From positions 10,471,501 through 10,535,500 of the forward strand of contig NZ_CP163518.1 of the NCBI RefSeq assembly GCF_041080625.1: a stretch of 64,000 bases of DNA, in the 5' to 3' direction. Under the pieces are notes generated by a model. The model did no database searches and had not been told where the DNA came from. It saw only the letters and a list, made by a program, of their open reading frames with translations. The translations under genes were made by a program, and so were the position numbers. Of this stretch, positions 53,772 to 62,540 are shown one piece after another (within the stretch, counting starts at the first letter, position 1; every line of letters begins with the position of its first letter). The DNA is from Streptomyces sp. CG1 (GTDB lineage Bacteria > Actinomycetota > Actinomycetes > Streptomycetales > Streptomycetaceae).

Positions 53772-54602
53772 ATGGAAACTCGTTCTCTCGTCGCCACGCA
53801 CCGTCCTGTGTCCCGCCGTCTGCTCGGAGTAGCCGCCGGGCTGTTCGCTGTCCGATGGCTGGTGCCCGGGCACCCGGCCGTAGCGGCCAAAGCTGTCTCG
53901 CCGCACTCAGCAGCCACCGTGGACGAGGAGGGACTGCGAGCGCTGTTCGGATCGGAGAACCGCGTGATCGACACGCGTGAACGGGTGGTAGCGGTGACGT
54001 TCAACGCGGCCTGGAACGACGCCGGCCTGGAGCGCGTCCTCGGCGAACTGGGCCCCCGGCACGCGCCTGCAACATTCTTCCTTACCGGCGACTTCGCCGA
54101 CCGTTACCCCGAGGCGGTGAAGAGGATCGTGGCTGCGGGGCACGGCCTGGGCAACCACTCCTACAGCCACCCCTACTTCAAGGACCTGACCGCGGCCGGC
54201 AGACGCCGCGAGGTCCAGGCAGCCGACCGCACCCTGCGCGCCGCCGGAGCAGGAGATGCCCTGACCCCCTTCTTCCGGTTCCCCTACAGCGAGACCAGTC
54301 CTGCCCAGATCAGGGAGGTCAACAAGCTGGGATTCGCAGACATCGAATTCACCACCGACACCAACGGGTGGATGGGCACCGAGGGCGGGATGACCGTGGA
54401 CATCGCGGTGCGCAGGGCCCTGGACGCCCTGCGCCCAGGGGCCATCGTGCAGATGCACGTCGGCGCCTCCGAGGGACGCACCGACGTGATCGACGCCCAG
54501 GCTCTGCCGCGGATCCTCGATGCGATCACCGCCCGTGGGTACCGCGTCATCGACCTCCGTACCCTCGTCACAGCCACCCACCGCAGAACAAGGCGGCAGT
54601 GA
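53772..54602 (+). CDS. Secreted polysaccharide deacetylase (NodB-like), 276 aa
   Basis: Exported carbohydrate-esterase-4-type enzyme. The signal region RRLLGVAAGLFAVRWLVPGH has a twin Arg and a hydrophobic core. The NodB motifs are VVAVTFNAAWNDAG (replacing TFDDG, a variant known in actinobacteria), ATFFLTGDFADRYPEAVKRI, the zinc motif GNHSYSHPY (HSxxH), and FFRFPYSE. The C-terminal motif is GAIVQMHVGAS. It should remove acetyl groups from peptidoglycan or a surface glycan. The first motif lacks one Asp, so activity may differ. Just after its stop another frame encodes a lysine-rich tail. Confidence 0.87.
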   Translation: METRSLVATHRPVSRRLLGVAAGLFAVRWLVPGHPAVAAKAVSPHSAATVDEEGLRALFGSENRVIDTRERVVAVTFNAAWNDAGLERVLGELGPRHAPATFFLTGDFADRYPEAVKRIVAAGHGLGNHSYSHPYFKDLTAAGRRREVQAADRTLRAAGAGDALTPFFRFPYSETSPAQIREVNKLGFADIEFTTDTNGWMGTEGGMTVDIAVRRALDALRPGAIVQMHVGASEGRTDVIDAQALPRILDAITARGYRVIDLRTLVTATHRRTRRQ

Positions 54603-54691
54603 AGAAGAGGCAGCAGCCAGCCAAGACGGCCGCGGCGAAGAAGACAACCACCAAGAAGACGACACGCCGACGCCGGCCGCGCAGCGCCTGA
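54583..54691 (+). pseudogene. Lysine-rich tail in a shifted frame after the deacetylase
   Basis: Overlapping the last codons of the deacetylase but in another frame: NKAAVKKRQQPAKTAAAKKT and TTKKTTRRRRPRSA, then stop. Such K/A/T-rich stretches are found in extracellular or DNA-binding C-terminal tails (for example HupS). A frameshift near 54580 would fuse it to the deacetylase. It is either a lost C-terminal extension or a fragment of another gene. Confidence 0.45.
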
Positions 54692-55953
54692 TCGTCATGT
54701 GCCCATCGTTGCTGGGGCACTGACAATGTCCCGAGTGGGCGTCGCAGAGCCTTCGCGTTGTGGTCAGGTCGCGCTGCGAAGGCTTCGAGGGCAAAACAAG
54801 ACAGTCCCCGGTAGTGCTGCGCGTGTCTTGAAGTTTCAGTCGTCACTGCCGCTTCGGTGTCGCGCCGGCTTGCCGGGGGCTTAAATCACATCCTGTCCAG
54901 GTCGCTCCGTCGGCTAGACGTCCTCGTCGGCTTTGCGGCTCTTTCGGTGTTGTGATCTGTCGACCAGCTTACACACGTCACTCGGAGTCAATAGAATGTG
55001 AGTAAATTTTTTACCATATCTCATGGGTGAGGTGCGTGGCTGGCCCTCTTGGTTCCGGTGCATGCCCTGCCCGGTCCCTCGCCGTAGGCTGAACGCCATC
55101 CGGAGTTGTTGCGGAGGTCCGTGATGCCATCGGTGCGTCTGGAATCATCTCGTTCGGGCTGGTCGCCCTGTGGCCATGGTCTCCGCGACCCAGGATCTTT
55201 CCGTCCACTTCCGTGTCATCCACATCGAGGACGGCGACCTGGTCCGTAACCGGTACTGGTGCCACCGGCGGGTGCGGGCGAGATCCTGCTCCTGGACGCG
55301 TTCGAGGAACCGCACGTGGTTGAGGCGGGATGGAGCGGTGTCGTACATTGGTTCGATTCTGTGCTGGTGTGGGCGCGTCTGTCATCGTGACGGCGTGAAG
55401 GGTGTCCGGTGACACCGAACCTTGAGCGTGTGCCATCGAGCCTTGATGGACGCGAGTTCGTGTCGCCGAAGATTAAGCGCGCAGGTCGGAGGCCATGGGC
55501 GTAAACGGCCCGCCGGACCCCGCGTTCGCCGGGAGCTGGGAGGGCGCGGCGCAGCGCCCCTGTACCCACCGAACCGCCGAGGCCATGAAAGGGTCGGATG
55601 TCTCCCCAGGTCGGCGGCGCGGTTCAGCGGTGACCGATGACGGAGTAGATCAGGAGTTGCACCACGACGCTGCCGAGTGCCGTGCACGCCCCTCCGATCA
55701 TCTTCATGGTGAGGACCCGCCGATATCGGTGGGTCCGGGAACGGTACTGGTCGGGGACAGACGGCTTAGAGTCGGGGTGCATGGAAGGCTCCGCGCTGAG
55801 ACGGGTCAGGACGTGCGGGAGCACTCCGCAGGGCCGGGCCGCCAAGCTTCTGGCCTGCGGGGTTGATCCCGTTTTCGACGCTAGACCGCGTCCACCCCTT
55901 GTGTCCGCCGCCAACGGCTCCACGCTGCTGCGGAGTTGGTGTAATTTCTGAGC
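54692..55953. other. Gene-poor interval with an AT-rich patch
   Basis: About 1.25 kb without a convincing gene. The patch at 54985-55020 (GAGTAAATTTTTTACCATAT) is strikingly AT-rich. Around 55200 the minus strand reads DQVAVLDVDDTEVDGKILG, a possible fragment of a transposase-like protein, but it is too short to name. Confidence 0.4.
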
Positions 55954-56844
55954 GTGGACCGACCTTGGGAGCAGGTGCACGGGCCGGGCACCCTGGATGA
56001 CCTGCTGGAAGATGCGCGCGAGGCTGGTTACGAGATCAGCAGGCGGACGATCCACGACTGGATCTCGCGTGGGCTGCTCGACAATCCCCAGCGGCGCGGG
56101 GCCGGCCGCGGATCCCGGCCGGGGCTGCACTCGGCGAACCAACGCAAGTTGTTCCTCCTCCTGCTGGGCAAGCGCGTGGAGATGCCGAAGATCCCGTCGC
56201 TGGCCCTCGTGCCGTTCGGCATCTGGTTGTGGTGGGGCGAGGAGTGGGTGCCGACCCGGCAGGCGCTCAAGGCTTTCCGAACCTGGTTCGGCGATGGGCT
56301 GCGCCACAAAGAGGTGTGCTTAGAGGCGGCGCGGGCCACGCTGGATCAGATCGACCACCCCGCCGCCACCGACACCGCCCGCAACCGGTTCGTCCGTCTC
56401 TTCGCGGAAGTGAGCTACCAGGGCTGCACCACCCGTGAGCTCCGGAACGAGCTGGAGGACGCAGCCCGCGCGGTGTTCGAGCCGCCGAGCGTCTTCGCGA
56501 CCAGCGGCCTGGCTCGTGCCGTGGGCCCCGCAAGCATGCCGTGGACCCTGGAGATGCTGCTCTACCGGATCGACTCCATCACCACCGCCATGCAAGCCGT
56601 CCGCGACAACAAGGTGGACGAAGAAATGCTGGTCCGCTCTCGAGCCCTCTACTTACAGACCAAGCACTGGTATGAGGATCTGCGCCCAAGTCTTGCCGCG
56701 CAAGCAGTCGGCCCCTTCGTGGGCTTGTACCGCGAGCAGAACCTTGACGATCACTTCAACAACATCGGCTCCGAAATGTTCGTCGCCATCGCGATGTTGT
56801 TGGTCAGCCCGATCGCGCAGGCGCAGTTCCCGCCGCGCGGGTAG
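55954..56844 (+). CDS. Hypothetical protein with an N-terminal MerR-like HTH, 296 aa
   Basis: Residues 12-62 (TLDDLLEDAREAGYEISRRT, IHDWISRGLLDNPQRRGAGR) form a winged-helix, MerR-like DNA-binding segment. Next comes a hydrophobic block (IPSLALVPFGIWLWWGEEWV), then a long helical domain (EMLLYRIDSITTAMQAVRDN, RSRALYLQTKHWYEDLRPSL). The GTG start has only a weak ribosome site. It may be a transcription factor with an unknown sensory domain. It lies next to IS110 copy 2. Confidence 0.65.
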   Translation: MDRPWEQVHGPGTLDDLLEDAREAGYEISRRTIHDWISRGLLDNPQRRGAGRGSRPGLHSANQRKLFLLLLGKRVEMPKIPSLALVPFGIWLWWGEEWVPTRQALKAFRTWFGDGLRHKEVCLEAARATLDQIDHPAATDTARNRFVRLFAEVSYQGCTTRELRNELEDAARAVFEPPSVFATSGLARAVGPASMPWTLEMLLYRIDSITTAMQAVRDNKVDEEMLVRSRALYLQTKHWYEDLRPSLAAQAVGPFVGLYREQNLDDHFNNIGSEMFVAIAMLLVSPIAQAQFPPRG

Positions 56845-56934
56845 GGAGCCTCGGGTCATGGTCGGGTGCCAGCGTCCGACTGTCCCGTCAGCCGGTTCAC
56901 GGCTCAGTTACCGGTTCCAGGCCACTCAAACTTC

Positions 56935-57163
56935 CCTACGTTCTTCTCTGGGACCGGGCGAGCCCTTCGCGTGGTTCTCCCACCCAGGGACGCCGGCGTG
57001 GCTTTCAAACTTCTACCGCTTGTGGCTTCCATCGATTGGCCGCCCGACGCCCCACGACGACTCGGCTGCAATTAGGAATTGCGAATGATCGCTCCGTAGG
57101 GAATCGACATCGAGGTCGTCCGTCGGGAGGCATCCAGCAGACCCCATCACACGGAGGCATTAC
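56935..57163 (+). ncRNA. Predicted bridge RNA of IS110 copy 2
   Basis: Homologous to the copy 1 left end but with changed loops. The target loop contains TCAAACTTC (57005-57013), identical to the host flank at the left junction (56926-56934). The donor loop contains ATTAGGAATT (57071-57080) and, as reverse complement, TTCCCTACG (57095-57103), identical to the element left junction (56932-56940). The stem (about 56987-56998 with 57041-57053) is imperfect. The differences from copy 1 track the different insertion site. Confidence 0.72.
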
Positions 57164-58360
57164 ATGGCCGCGATCTGGGCCGGCATCGACGCAGGCAAGA
57201 ACCACCACCACTGCGTCGCGATTGACGACAGCGGCCGCCGGCTGCTGTCCCGACGCGTCGCCAACGACGAGCCCGAACTCCTCGAACTCCTCAACGGCGT
57301 CCTGGCCCTGGGTGACGAGGTGACCTGGGGAATCGACCTGGCTGATGGCGGAGCCGCCCGCGCCATTGCGCTCCTCCTCAACCACGACCAGCTGGTCCAC
57401 TACATCTCCGGCCGGGTCATCCACCGCGCCTCCGAGAGCTACCGCGGCGAAGGCAAGACCGACGCCAAGGACGCCGCCGTCATCGCCGACCAGGTCCGCA
57501 TCCGCCGCGACCTGCACCCGTTACGCGCCGACGACGAGACCGTCATCGACCTCAAGATCCTCACCGGCCGCCGAATGGACCTGGTCGCCGACCGCACCCG
57601 CACCGTCAACCGGCTCCGGGCCCAGCTGACCGGCATCTTCCCCGGCCTGGAACGGGCCCTGGACCTCACCAACACGGGCCCGCCCACCCTGCTGACCGGC
57701 TACCAGACTCCAGCTGCACTGCGTCGCCTCGGCACCAAGCGCCTGACGACCTGGCTCCGCAACCGCAAGGTCGTCCGCGCCGACCAGCTCGCCGAGACCG
57801 CGGTCCAGGCCGCCGAGCGCCAGCACACCAGCCTGCCCGGAGAGAAGCTGACTGCGCAGATGGTGCACACCCTGGCGAAGGAGGTGATAGCCCTCAACCG
57901 GCAGGTCGCCGAGCTCGAAAAGCTCATCGAAGCCCGGGTTCGCGACCACCGCCACTTCGACGTGATCACCAGCATGCCCGGCCTCGGCATCATTCTCGGC
58001 GCCGAGTTCCTCGCCGCCACCGGCGGCGACATGGCCACGTTCGGAACTCCGGACCGCCTCGCTGGCTTCGGCGGCGTCGCACCGGTCCTGCGCGACTCCG
58101 GCAAGATCAGCGGCAACCTGCGGCGCCCGCAACGCTACAATCGCCGCCTCCAGCGCGTCCTCTACACCTCCGCGCTCTGCAGCATCCGCCGATGCGAGGA
58201 ATCCCGCCGGTTCTACGATCGCAAACGAGCCGAGGGTAAGCGCCATGCCCAGGTTGCCCTCGCCCTCGCTCGCCGCCGCGTCAACGTCCTCTGGGCCCTC
58301 CTACGCGACGGACGGTGCTACGAACTCACGCCGCCCGTCGCTCTCACCGCTAGACAATGA
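57164..58360 (+). CDS. IS110-family transposase/recombinase, copy 2, 398 aa
   Basis: Full-length homologue of copy 1 with the same landmarks: IWAGIDAGKNHHHCVAIDDS, WGIDLADGGAARAIALLLNH, KTDAKDAAVIADQ, then VITSMPGLGIILGAEFLAAT and YTSALCSIRRC with the probable nucleophile Ser. ACGGAGG precedes the ATG. The end differs from copy 1: the ancestral TGA at CTTGA has become CTAGA, so the protein is extended by a few residues (ARQ). The protein looks functional even if its right end is not. Confidence 0.93.
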   Translation: MAAIWAGIDAGKNHHHCVAIDDSGRRLLSRRVANDEPELLELLNGVLALGDEVTWGIDLADGGAARAIALLLNHDQLVHYISGRVIHRASESYRGEGKTDAKDAAVIADQVRIRRDLHPLRADDETVIDLKILTGRRMDLVADRTRTVNRLRAQLTGIFPGLERALDLTNTGPPTLLTGYQTPAALRRLGTKRLTTWLRNRKVVRADQLAETAVQAAERQHTSLPGEKLTAQMVHTLAKEVIALNRQVAELEKLIEARVRDHRHFDVITSMPGLGIILGAEFLAATGGDMATFGTPDRLAGFGGVAPVLRDSGKISGNLRRPQRYNRRLQRVLYTSALCSIRRCEESRRFYDRKRAEGKRHAQVALALARRRVNVLWALLRDGRCYELTPPVALTARQ

Positions 58361-58420
58361 GACGAGCTCACCCCAACCTGACCGGCCTGCCGGGTTCCCC
58401 CGTCAGGCCCGTGCGGCGAC

Positions 58421-59278
58421 CTACAACGCGTCGCGCACGACGTCCGGCTTGTTGCTGATGATGCCGTCCACTCCCGCCCGAGTGGCCTTGACCGCTGTGG
58501 GGCCGTCATCGACGGTCCAGGTGTAGACCGTCATCCGGCGGCCATGCGGGCCCTTGAGCGCGTGTACGGCGGAGACGTAGTCCGCGGTGGTCGACTCGTA
58601 CTGGGGGTTGATCTGGTCGGCGAACGCGGCGTACTTGGGGAGTTCGGCGACCGTGGGGTTGCCGAGGAAGCCGGTCTTGATGGCCGGGTTCAGGCGGTGG
58701 ACCTTCTTGATCGCGTCAGCGTTGAAGCTCTGGATGATCAGGCGGCGCTTGAGGTGCCCCCGGTCGAGCCAGCCGTCATGACGCAGTTCCCGGAGGGCTT
58801 GCCGCTCGATACCGGGGTAGAGCTCCGGGTTGTTGAGATCCAGCAGGAGCTTCTGGCCGTTGTCCTCGACCTCTTCCAGGTACTCCTCCAGGGTCGGCAC
58901 CCGCTCGCCCTTGAATTTCGCGCCGAACCAGCTGCCCGCGTCCAGCTTCTCGATCTCCCGGAGCGTGAAGTCGCCGACGTTCCACGAGGAGCGGTCCGGG
59001 AAGACCTTCTTGACGTTGGTGGTCCTGGCCAGCGAGGTGTCATGCAGGACGACCAGCTCGCCGTCCTTAGTGCGCTGGACGTTGTTCTCGACCCACGCGA
59101 TCCCGAGCCGGTCGGCCGCGGCGAGGGTGTTCTCCGGGGCGTAGGCGGAGGCGCCTCGGTTGGCGACGACGACCGGGCTGTGCTGCCCTGCCGTGGCCTG
59201 GGCCGTGACTGCGGGGGCCGCCAGTGCGATCAGCCCCGTCACGGTGATGGTGGCAAGGGCAGCGGGACGCAACGGCAT
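58421..59278 (-). CDS. Secreted GDPD-like protein with altered catalytic residues, 285 aa
   Basis: A TIM-barrel glycerophosphodiester phosphodiesterase family member with a signal peptide (ALATITVTGLIALAAPAVTA). Conserved parts are RGASAYAPENTLAAADRLGI, TKDGELVVLHDTSLARTTNV and TVYTWTVDDGPTAVKATRAG. The catalytic His of HRGAS is Asn (VVVANRGAS), and the metal-binding ExD reads ENN (WVENNVQRT). Both changes are single-base substitutions from the consensus. Hydrolysis of glycerophosphodiesters is therefore doubtful. GAGGAG lies 6 bases before the ATG at 59278, which selects this start over 59284. Confidence 0.88.
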   Translation of the reverse strand: MPLRPAALATITVTGLIALAAPAVTAQATAGQHSPVVVANRGASAYAPENTLAAADRLGIAWVENNVQRTKDGELVVLHDTSLARTTNVKKVFPDRSSWNVGDFTLREIEKLDAGSWFGAKFKGERVPTLEEYLEEVEDNGQKLLLDLNNPELYPGIERQALRELRHDGWLDRGHLKRRLIIQSFNADAIKKVHRLNPAIKTGFLGNPTVAELPKYAAFADQINPQYESTTADYVSAVHALKGPHGRRMTVYTWTVDDGPTAVKATRAGVDGIISNKPDVVRDAL

Positions 59279-59499
59279 CGTCATCTCCTCACACTCACTG
59301 GGGTGTGATCATCACCCCCCCTGCTGGGACAACGACATACGCACGGGGCGGCAACGGCTCCGTCCCGCGTACAACGCCCCAATATCGACGCGTGACTTGA
59401 CCACGACAAACGGATCGTGGCCAGCCCGGCAACCCAGAAGTCCCGCAGGGCACACCCGTCGGACTGGATCCAACCGGACAACGGGATGGATGCAGCCTC
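59279..59499. other. Short intergenic stretch upstream of the GDPD-like gene
   Basis: No gene is seen. It probably carries the promoter of the GDPD-like gene, and it ends at the IS110 right-end relic. Confidence 0.4.
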
Positions 59500-59571
59500 G
59501 GTGCCCGATATCTCTGCGGTGTGGCGACCAGCTCTACCTGAGGCAACGGCTTGACAACCAGATTAGGAATC
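59500..59571 (+). mobile_element. Solo right-end relic of an IS110 element related to copies 1 and 2
   Basis: TTGACAACCAGATTAGGAAT then C (59551-59571) matches the copy 1 right end (TTGACAAAGAGATTAGGAAT then C) except for two bases. The preceding bases read RPALPEATA and the TGA stop, resembling the end of the transposase. The rest of the element is absent. It is either a third insertion or the displaced right end of copy 2. Confidence 0.65.
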
Positions 59572-59612
59572 GGTGGCACAGGACAAAGGGCTTCGACGTC
59601 GAGGCTGCGAGG

Positions 59613-59890
59613 ATGCGGAACAGGAACGACCCCCGCAACGTCCTGCGGGCGCGCTGGGAAGCAGAGTCCATCCCGGTCGCTGACCCCGGCCGCTACCACC
59701 TGATCCTGACGGCTGGCGGCGAGCCGCTCATGCACGGCTGGTGGGACGACCTCGCCATGGCGAATCGCAAGTTCCGGTCGTGGGTCGGCGAGTACGGCAG
59801 CCTGCCCGACGCGCACATCGTCCTCGTCGACAAGGAGGAGGGGGAGGCGCTCGCGAGTTGGCCCGAGCCGGACGGACCAGCGTGGTCGGC
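59613..59890 (+). pseudogene. Hypothetical protein, end lost by frameshift
   Basis: MRNRNDPRNVLRARWEAESI, PVADPGRYHLILTAGGEPLM, HGWWDDLAMANRKFRSWVGE, PDAHIVLVDKEEGEALASWP. The sequence is clearly protein-like with good codon bias, but from about 59890 the frame continues as low-complexity sequence over an opposite-strand gene. No family is recognised. It begins 42 bases after the IS110 right-end relic. Confidence 0.5.
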
Positions 59891-59912
59891 GGCGCCTCGT
59901 GCGGGGGCGTCA

Positions 59913-60290
59913 TCACTCCGGCAAGCAAGGCGGGTTTGCTATTTCCGCCCCGTCGATGATGGAACCCTGATGGGGCACGCTGCCGCAGCCCTCGGCGGGC
60001 TCCGGGTTCCGCACCGCCTTCTTCACAGCCTGTTCCACCTCGTACCGGCTTGTCCCGGCACAGCCTCGGACGCCTCGCGCCAGCGCAGCCGTCGGCTCCG
60101 TTGCCGTAGCAGCCGGTCGGGTCACCGTAGGGCGAGGGGCTGGTCCGGATCCATCCGTTGGAGATCTGGATCCAGCGGTTCGCCCCGTTGTCCACGTCAC
60201 CGCACTGCTGGCCCGCACAGGAGACAGCGGAGACAGGGGTCGTCGGTCTGTGGTCGCGGCGCTGACGGCCGATCCTGATCACGGGTGCGG
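59913..60290 (-). pseudogene. Remnant of a secreted-type hypothetical protein
   Basis: Two minus-strand frames read VSAVSCAGQQCGDVDNGANR, WIQISNGWIRTSPSPYGDPT, GCYGNGADGC, and then GCAGTSRYEVEQAVKKAVRN, PEPAEGCGSVPHQGSIIDGA with a stop. The cysteine spacing and Asn/Gly richness suggest an extracellular protein. A frameshift near 60080 separates the parts, and no start is found. Confidence 0.4.
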
Positions 60291-61034
60291 GTCCTGCACG
60301 GTTCGCCGCTGAGCGGCACGGGCGGACTTGCCGGAACCAGCGGCAAGGTTGCCTCGGCGTGCCGGTGTCGGCTGAATGCGGGTCGTGGGTTAGAGCACCC
60401 TCACGAAGCCGGCAAGTGTGCGATCGCGTGCGTGGTGACCTCACGCGCGCACGGACCTAGCCTCGATGAAACCCCCATTCGCACGTGAGGTTGCCACGCG
60501 TGGGCGGGGTCCAGGGGTGCGCTGTAGCACCCCTGGTACCACCGGCCGCAAGCTGGTTTGTTGTGATCATGTGTGGTGTGTTGACCCGTAACTCCGACGG
60601 TCACACGGCGTTATCGAGGGCGGCAGCAACTTCATCCAATTTCCGTTCTCACATGCGGGTTTCACATGCTTCTTCCCGTTGTCGGCAGCATGCTTGGTGT
60701 GGGCACTGCTTCGACCGTTGCCTTCGTTGGCGTGCTCCTCGGTGCCATCGTTGCTGTCGTCTGACATCTGCCTCGTCTGCGGGCGGAGCTGGTGCCTGTG
60801 GTGAGAGAGTGTCGGCCTCGCTTTCGTGACGCTCACTTCCCAAGGGCCCGAGAGCAGGCGATGAAGCCCCCGTGACGACTTCAGTTCTAGTGGTCGGGGC
60901 GGGTTGGGGTGTCGGGCGGCTGTCGTCCGGCCGGGACCGGCCGAAGGCCGCATGCCTGGCCGGGGCGGCAGGGCCGCCCGGCGCGCCCTTGAAGCAAGTA
61001 AAGAGAAGTTACGCCGATTCGATCGTCGGCGCGC
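60291..61034. other. Interval without a recognised gene
   Basis: Frames are short on the plus strand and arginine/serine-rich on the minus strand. Between 60600 and 60850 the minus strand reads MSDDSNDGTEEHANEGNGRS, a hydrophilic low-complexity stretch that could be a fragment. No structured RNA is evident. Confidence 0.35.
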
Positions 61035-61131
61035 ACCACCGAACACCCTGCAATACCGCTTTGACGGGCCAGAAGACGCCCCGGTCCTGATCCTGGGTCC
61101 CTCACTGGGTACCACATGGCACAGGTTGTAG
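61035..61131 (+). pseudogene. N-terminal fragment of a 3-oxoadipate enol-lactonase (PcaD-like)
   Basis: The frame reads PPNTLQYRFDGPEDAPVLIL and GPSLGTTWHRL, then stop. LQYRFDGPEDAPVL.LGPSLGTTW is the conserved start of Streptomyces PcaD in the beta-ketoadipate pathway. The catalytic Ser region and everything after it is missing. Confidence 0.6.
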
Positions 61132-61466
61132 AGACCGTCTTCGGGCGTCCACGTCAGTCCAGGGCGGCTGCGTAATAGCAGGTCAGGGCGTCGCTGTCCG
61201 GGGGAGTCGGCGTAGTTGGTGACAGACGTGTGACAGCGCCTGTGAGAGAAGCGTTCGACGGCAAGCTCCTACAGGCGCGGCCGGCAGGGGCTTCCGGGTG
61301 GGTGGGCTGCAGCTCCGGCGTCGGAACCGTTGCCCTCGGGTTCTCCTCCACCGAGCACTCGACGCGAGGGCGCAGTGATGACACACGTCTTACGGTAAAT
61401 CCGGCCGGGGCCGTTGGCGATCCACAGTCATAGCCTTCGCCCCTGCAAAGTCGAACGCCCCTGGAG
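61132..61466. other. Interval without a recognised gene
   Basis: No frame carries a family signature. It separates the PcaD fragment from the AIPR remnant. Confidence 0.35.
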
Positions 61467-62357
61467 GTGTCTGAGGCGATGCCTGCCCCCGCCGAGGAGC
61501 TCACGGGCTTCTCGTCCGCGGGCTGTTCATGGTCGCGCAAGGCTGCCAACATCTCTTTGTTCCGGTGCGGAGATTGGGGGTCTCGCGTGGTGTCGGTGCA
61601 GATCATGGACGGCATCGTCGACGGTGCGCACGACTGCGGAATTGACGGTATCTGGACGTTCGTGGACGAGCGCTACATCACCGCTGAGGCGCATCAGTTC
61701 CTTCCGTCACGTGCTGGCAAGATCGAGCTGGTCGTTCTGCGGGCGAAGAACTCGTCGGTTGCTAGGAATCTGTGATCGAGAAGCTTCACTTCCATCTGCC
61801 GGCTCTGCTGGATATGGGCCGGGAGGAGGACCTGGTTCCGCACACCAACGCCAAACTGCTTGAGCGTACGCGCCGCTTCTTGCACGTCCTCGAGGAACTG
61901 GCGTCTTCCTTCCCGCAGGTTCACATCAAGGTGATCTACGCGAACAAGTCGGCAGAGACGCCGCACCCCAACGTAAAGGCCAAGGGTGACCGGCTCAGGC
62001 GGGAGCTTTCGAAGATCACGTCCGATACGCGGGCCGACTTGGAGTACCTCAACGCTGCTGACTTGCGCGAGCGGACTGCCCGTGGAGCCAAAGCCGTCGC
62101 ACAACTGGTGTTCATCGAAAGACCGATGAGCACGTCGCTCGGCGAGGGATACGTGTGTCTGGCGCGGCTGGATGAGTACTACCGCTTCATCACGTCCGAC
62201 AACGAGGCGTTGCGCCTGGAGTTGTTCGAGTAGTCGAACGTGCGCGACTACGCGGGATCCACCGCCGTCAACAACGCCATCCGGTGAGACCCTGAGATCC
62301 GGTACCGGTGAGGACTTCTGGTTGTTCAACAACGGTGTGGTCACAGCCACTCGTTGA
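61467..62357 (+). pseudogene. AIPR-family (abortive infection phage resistance) protein remnant
   Basis: Plus-strand frames join into the N-terminal half of an AIPR protein. They read VQIMDGIVDGAHDCGIDGIW, TFVDERYITAEAHQF and IELVVLRAKNSS, then a frame change near 61770. Next come NAKLLERTRRFLHVLEELAS, VIYANKSAETPHPNVKAKGD and RLDEYYRFITSDNEALRLEL, FE, then an in-frame TAG at 62231-62233, SNVRDYAGSTAVNNAIR, and finally GEDFWLFNNGVV. These are the family landmarks (FE.NVRDY.G...VN..I, DFW..NNGV). The C-terminal half is missing. An antiphage gene that has decayed. Confidence 0.75.
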
Positions 62358-62377
62358 TGGCTGCGACGAGGACGGTC

Positions 62378-62472
62378 GCTTACTCGTCGCCCACGACGTG
62401 CGGAGGGTAGTCATTCCCGGCACCGGCCACTGGGTGGCCGACGAGGCCCCTAGGAAGTACTCGCGGCACTGA
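62378..62472 (+). pseudogene. C-terminal fragment of an alpha/beta hydrolase
   Basis: The frame reads LLVAHDVRRVVIPGTGHWVA, DEAPRKYSRH with stop; a shifted frame gives EVLAALMTLL. VR.VVIPG.GHW...E.P is the catalytic-His end of epoxide-hydrolase-like alpha/beta hydrolases. Nothing upstream matches. Confidence 0.5.
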
Positions 62473-62540
62473 TGACGTTGTTGGTCCCGTCCCGCGATCA
62501 AGTCCGGAGCACACAAATCCGGGCCACCGCGATGCGCGGC

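Larger units (their letters stand above)
56935..58369 (+). mobile_element. IS110-family element, copy 2
   Basis: The left end begins CCTACG after the core TC at 56933-56934, matching copy 1 (CCTACC). It has a 229-base left non-coding region and the transposase at 57164-58360. The right end aligns with copy 1 up to CTAGACAATGAGA and then diverges; the expected GATTAGGAATC is missing. The right boundary is therefore uncertain and the end is probably eroded or deleted. Confidence 0.8.

Noticed and set aside
57014..59575. Four-base match ACCG (loop of copy 2) to CGGT after the orphan right end, as a right target guide
   Set aside because: Four bases are too few, and the corresponding position in copy 1 does not match its own right flank.
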